Origin: Clostridia bacterium
Lineage (GTDB): Bacteria > Bacillota > Clostridia > Oscillospirales > CAG-272
Reading direction: 5' to 3'
DNA: 7,737 bases
Assembly (NCBI GenBank): GCA_029010655.1
Contig: JAQXKW010000201.1
Coordinates: 1-7,737 of the forward strand
Of the stretch, positions 5,350 through 7,737 are shown piece after piece. How positions within the stretch are numbered: position 1 is the first letter of the stretch; every line of letters begins with the position of its first letter. The notes under the pieces were generated by a model that did not search any database, was not told where the DNA came from, and saw nothing but the letters and a program-made list of their open reading frames with translations. A program made the position numbers and the translations under genes.

Positions 5350-7134
5350 TTAACTGTCTTTTATAAAATTATCAAAGTAAAGCTGTCCTAATCGTTGTAC
5401 AACAATAGCCGACTTGGTATATAGTTCCTCAAAGCCTTTATCGTCTCCCTGCATGGTTAAATAGTTTCTAAAATCTTTAAAGAAACTTTTTCCATATCCC
5501 ATAGTTGCCTCAAGCTTTTTATGAAGACTTTCATCCAACGTTGACTCTAATACCCCTATAAAAGCGTCTTCCGGACAGTATGACGATAACAATCTTCCAT
5601 TCGTATCGGGAGAAACATTGTATCTTAAATTATATTCATGCTCTAATGTCTTGGCAAATAAATACCCAAATGAATTTTCTAATGCCGTTTCTATATCTTC
5701 CTGCTTATTCTCTTTTAAGTCGTCAAGAAGCATTTGAGCATTGTGCTTGAACATGTGATAATCGGCTGCGTCAATTTCTCTTTCAAAATCTTCTGCGTTT
5801 AATTCATCAACATCATTTAACACATTATAAATCAATTTTGCTCTAATCATCATCGCTTCAACAACGGACTCCGGCATCGCAAGATCATCCAAATCTATCT
5901 CTGCCCCTTTTGGATTTTCAATACTAAATTGATACCTTGAATCGTTTGTGATTTTGATGTTTTCAATTCTTCCGTCATCATCAACATCCAAAAATAATAT
6001 CGCTGCATAATTGTCTTCTTCGTTATATGCAAGCACCAAACACTTAGTGCCGACAGGATACTCCAATCCGCTATCGTCAACACTTGTTATTGTAGCCATA
6101 TGAGCGAAGTGCTTTGTATCACTATTTTGCTGATTGTCGTATACTGTTTTGAATTTACCAATTACTTCTTCTGTCCCCTTAAATATCTTATCATAGCTGT
6201 AAGATATATATTGAGTATTATCGTTTACTACACCCTTTAATTTATTGACTTTGCCTTCTGACATTACATATCTCAACAGCCTTAAATCGTGTTCCAAATC
6301 AAAAACAGCACCATCTTGATATTCACCAATTGCCGCATCACCTGATATAATACAAACGCCATCAATTATAGCACCAACCCGAATGTTGTCTAATTGCTCT
6401 TCTTGAACAAAATCAATTGCGTGATCAAATTCAATTTCACCGTAGTTGGTATCTGCTACGCATCGAATATACGAAATTTTTTCGTCTTCTCCCAGACCAA
6501 ATGTGCCACGGTATAACTCTTTCACTTTAGCAGTAAAATGAACATATTTGTCTGACTTGTATTCCTTGTTTTCGTCGTAGGTCTTTTTGTTATGATTTGC
6601 CAAGAATGACAATGCCATAAGAGACCCCATTGCTACTCCCCATGTTTTGCCATGTTTGTCTTTTGGTAATGTTTTAGAGTACTCTTCCTCGTTCTTGTAA
6701 TAATTAATTTCTAAAGGATATGCGATCAATTGTAGCTGTATGTCATCATTATGCATAAATGAGGGTAAAACATCTGCATTTATAATATCAATCGGAATCA
6801 TACCGGCGCTTCCATCTGCTAAACTCAAAAAGCCGATATGTTCATCGTTCTGCATATCTTTGGGGGAAATGTCAATTCCGGTATGTTTGAAATCCATAAT
6901 ACTCATATTTCCGCCATGGGTATGTATCTTTGAAACAACCATGTTTTTCTCTTCTTCATTGACTTCCAATGATACCCAAAACTCTGAGGTGCCTGTATCT
7001 TTGTAAATATACGGTACTCCACTATAGCCCATGAAAGGTTTTCCTTCATGAACTATATATCCTAAAATACTTGTGAATACTTCTTCGTCATCACGTAAAA
7101 AGCCAAGCCCCAAATTTTCAAGCATGTTAGCCAT
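5350..7134 (-). CDS. Large acidic protein of unknown function with NTF2-like middle part
   Basis: A 594-residue protein I cannot assign to a named family. GAGGA 7 bases before the ATG supports the start. No signal peptide or clear membrane helix, so probably cytoplasmic. The protein is rich in Asp and Glu. Visible parts: a beta-rich N-terminal region (1-145); a linker; a beta-rich module at about 198-275 (YIRCVADTNYGEIEF, VGAIIDGVCIISGDAA) that could be OB- or barrel-like; and a segment at about 280-405 (LLRYVMSEG, QYISYSYDKIFKGTEEVIG, YAAILFLDVDDDGRIENI) whose strand/helix order resembles NTF2/SnoaL-like domains. A helical C-terminal region covers 415-594. These fold guesses are inference. 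The gene is visibly AT-richer than both the hydrolase and the rpiB operon, which suggests a separate origin. It is monocistronic, with its own promoter, terminator and palindromic control sites. No catalytic motif is evident. Confidence 0.85.
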   Translation of the reverse strand: MANMLENLGLGFLRDDEEVFTSILGYIVHEGKPFMGYSGVPYIYKDTGTSEFWVSLEVNEEEKNMVVSKIHTHGGNMSIMDFKHTGIDISPKDMQNDEHIGFLSLADGSAGMIPIDIINADVLPSFMHNDDIQLQLIAYPLEINYYKNEEEYSKTLPKDKHGKTWGVAMGSLMALSFLANHNKKTYDENKEYKSDKYVHFTAKVKELYRGTFGLGEDEKISYIRCVADTNYGEIEFDHAIDFVQEEQLDNIRVGAIIDGVCIISGDAAIGEYQDGAVFDLEHDLRLLRYVMSEGKVNKLKGVVNDNTQYISYSYDKIFKGTEEVIGKFKTVYDNQQNSDTKHFAHMATITSVDDSGLEYPVGTKCLVLAYNEEDNYAAILFLDVDDDGRIENIKITNDSRYQFSIENPKGAEIDLDDLAMPESVVEAMMIRAKLIYNVLNDVDELNAEDFEREIDAADYHMFKHNAQMLLDDLKENKQEDIETALENSFGYLFAKTLEHEYNLRYNVSPDTNGRLLSSYCPEDAFIGVLESTLDESLHKKLEATMGYGKSFFKDFRNYLTMQGDDKGFEELYTKSAIVVQRLGQLYFDNFIKDS

Positions 7135-7167
7135 GTTTATTCCTCGCTTTCTAAAATATTATCTTAT

Positions 7168-7186
7168 ATAATTCATCATGAATTAT
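7168..7186. promoter_or_regulatory. Candidate operator: perfect 19-bp palindrome at the start site
   Basis: ATAATTCAT-C-ATGAATTAT, arms of 9 bp around a single central base (7177). It overlaps the downstream end of the -10 box and is centred on the predicted transcription start near 7178. A protein bound here would block transcription initiation. The binding protein is unknown. Confidence 0.6.
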
Positions 7187-7213
7187 TATAAAGAAACCTC
7201 TTTCGAATTTCAA
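7185..7213 (-). promoter_or_regulatory. Sigma-A promoter of the 594-residue gene
   Basis: On the - strand: TTGAAA (7213-7208), exactly 17 bases, TATAAT (7190-7185). The predicted start is near 7178, so the leader is about 43 bases before the ATG at 7134. The match is near consensus. Confidence 0.8.
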
Positions 7214-7231
7214 TAGCATATTAGCATATAT

Positions 7232-7264
7232 TTCACAAGAGTATCTTTTTGTTACTCTTGTGAA
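7232..7264. repeat. Perfect 12-bp inverted repeat upstream of the promoter
   Basis: TTCACAAGAGTA (7232-7243) and TACTCTTGTGAA (7253-7264) around the 9-base centre TCTTTTTGT. It lies about 18 bases upstream of the -35 box of the 594-residue gene. No T tract follows either arm, so it is not a normal terminator. A regulator site or RNA hairpin is possible. Confidence 0.6.
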
Positions 7265-7375
7265 CTGTTATATTGGCGAAGCCGCAATACTTATTGCCTC
7301 TTACATATTACTTCTTACTTCCCAAAAATCCCGTGGAATTCTTTATTTTTAGGTAAAAGTGAAGATGTAAGAAGT

Positions 7376-7408
7376 AAAAATCCCGCCCACTTGCTGAACG
7401 GGATTTTT
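7376..7408. terminator. Bidirectional terminator hairpin left of the element
   Basis: AAAAATCCCG (7376-7385) and CGGGATTTTT (7399-7408), a perfect 10-bp stem with a 13-base loop and A5/T5 flanks built into the stem. The right arm can alternatively pair over 12 bp with CCAAAAATCCCG at 7322-7333. Confidence 0.75.
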
Positions 7409-7587
7409 GGAGGCGTCTCCAGTCTGCGTCGCATCTCTTTTTCTCTCGCCTCGGTACACTCGGCTCGGAAAAATCGTGCTTTGGCAGACACCGCTTGTGA
7501 AAACGGTTATCAACCGTTTTCACTGCGCTAACCCGGCTTGAACCGCCGCTTCGCTGTCGCTTCAATCAATTGGGTGACGCCTCCAAA
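7406..7587. other. 182-bp element bounded by perfect 12-bp inverted repeats; possible structured RNA or MITE
   Basis: TTTGGAGGCGTC (7406-7417) and GACGCCTCCAAA (7576-7587) are exact reverse complements. Between them, visibly GC-richer than the surroundings, are GTCTGC (7422-7427) / GCAGAC (7484-7489), a perfect 12-bp hairpin GTGAAAACGGTT-ATC-AACCGTTTTCAC (7497-7523), ACCC (7531-7534) / GGGT (7572-7575) and TTGAA (7538-7542) / TTCAA (7561-7565). Together they make a multibranched fold closed by the terminal repeat. A terminator follows the element on each strand. It could be a non-coding RNA or a non-autonomous mobile element; I see no target-site duplication and no coding sequence. Strand unknown. 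Confidence 0.5.
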
Positions 7588-7620
7588 GAAAAAACAGCCG
7601 ACAGGCTGTTTTTTCTTTGG
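7583..7620. terminator. Strong bidirectional terminator hairpin right of the element
   Basis: CCAAAGAAAAAACAGCC (7583-7599), loop GACA, GGCTGTTTTTTCTTTGG (7604-7620): 17 bp, perfect. The GC core plus T6 on either strand fits an intrinsic terminator in both directions. On the - strand it lies 54 bases after the stop codon at 7675-7677. Confidence 0.85.
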
Positions 7621-7674
7621 GAAGTTTGAACTTAAAGGCACAAATGAAAAGTGCTGAAAACCTGGGATTTCTTA

Positions 7675-7737
7675 TTATTTCTTAAATATTGTTTTAATCT
7701 TGTCAAAAAAACTAAATCTTTCGTTCTTTTGTGAAAA
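7675..7737 (-). CDS. Possible 3' end of a - strand gene (partial)
   Basis: Reading the - strand from the window edge gives 20 open codons ending in TAA (7677-7675). The C-terminal text RFSFFDKIKTIFKK looks like a normal basic/aromatic protein tail. A strong terminator follows 54 bases later, as expected after a gene. Nothing can be said about the product, and 20 codons alone are weak evidence. Confidence 0.4.
   Translation of the reverse strand, partial: FSQKNERFSFFDKIKTIFKK

Larger units (their letters stand above)
7265..7674. other. Gene-free but highly structured region
   Basis: About 410 bases without a convincing gene. In order it holds small hairpins at 7271-7297 (TATTG/CAATA and GCAATA-CT-TATTGC), an inverted pair TTACTTCTTAC (7308-7318) / GTAAGAAGTAA (7367-7377), a terminator-type hairpin (7376-7408), the 12-bp-repeat-bounded element (7406-7587), a second terminator (7583-7620) and a plain AT-rich stretch to the stop codon of the last partial gene. 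The long - strand opening 7308-7565 here has low-complexity, Arg-rich content and no ribosome site I can see, and it runs through the hairpins. Confidence 0.6.

Noticed and set aside
7308..7565. - strand opening of 85 codons over the structured element
   Set aside because: Arg/Ser-rich content, no visible ribosome site, and it crosses a terminator-type hairpin and two inverted repeats. More likely chance within a non-coding element.
7406..7587. tRNA, or tRNA interrupted by an intron, suggested by the acceptor-like ends and a TTCAATC stretch
   Set aside because: The terminal pairing is 12 bp instead of 7, there is no D-arm or anticodon arm, and the bases flanking TTCAATC do not pair into a T-stem.
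7406..7587. Retron msr-msd, suggested by 12-bp flanking inverted repeats and internal hairpins
   Set aside because: No reverse transcriptase is visible in the window, and the neighbouring 594-residue protein shows no RT motifs such as YxDD. Sequence beyond 7737 would have to be examined.
7644..7685. Thirteen-codon + strand reading frame with an AAAGG upstream
   Set aside because: Too short, product without features, and it lies opposite the 3' untranslated part of the probable - strand gene.

Overview
The window looks like a chromosomal segment of a Gram-positive, low-to-mid GC anaerobe of the class Clostridia, probably a gut commensal of the Ruminococcus/Oscillospiraceae type. This rests on the protein sequences, strong AGGAG-type ribosome sites, sigma-A-like promoters, many intrinsic terminators and a bile-salt-hydrolase-type enzyme. 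The genus is an inference; there is no rRNA or tRNA here to anchor it.

Left part (1-2057, + strand): the end of an operon of three overlapping genes. They are a nucleoside hydrolase (5' end cut by the window edge), tsaB (tRNA t6A synthesis) and rpiB (ribose/allose phosphate isomerase). Nucleoside hydrolase releases ribose and RpiB interconverts ribose 5-phosphate and ribulose 5-phosphate, so these two fit nucleoside salvage; tsaB is a housekeeping gene carried with them. A run of hairpins (2087-2179) closes the operon.

Middle part (2203-5349): a convergent - strand regulator (2203-3363) is an internally duplicated protein, HTH plus helical domain twice over. Its promoter region carries an AT-rich inverted repeat and further AATATT motifs. 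A 90-residue protein of unknown function follows on the + strand (3703-3975). A long bidirectional terminator (4012-4059) separates it from a - strand choloylglycine hydrolase (4137-5105), which has an excellent extended -10 promoter.

Right part (5309-7737): a visibly AT-richer - strand gene (5350-7134) encodes a 594-residue protein of unknown function. It has its own terminator and a near-consensus promoter. A 19-bp palindrome is centred on the predicted transcription start, and a 12-bp-arm inverted repeat lies upstream. From 7265 to 7674 I see no convincing gene but much structure: a 10-bp and a 17-bp terminator-type hairpin flank a GC-richer element of about 180 bp. That element is bounded by perfect 12-bp inverted repeats and can fold into several internal helices. 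The last 63 bases probably hold the 3' end of another - strand gene.

The strongest candidates for something undescribed are the duplicated two-HTH regulator with its operator array, the 594-residue protein with its palindromic control region, and the multibranched element at 7406-7587.
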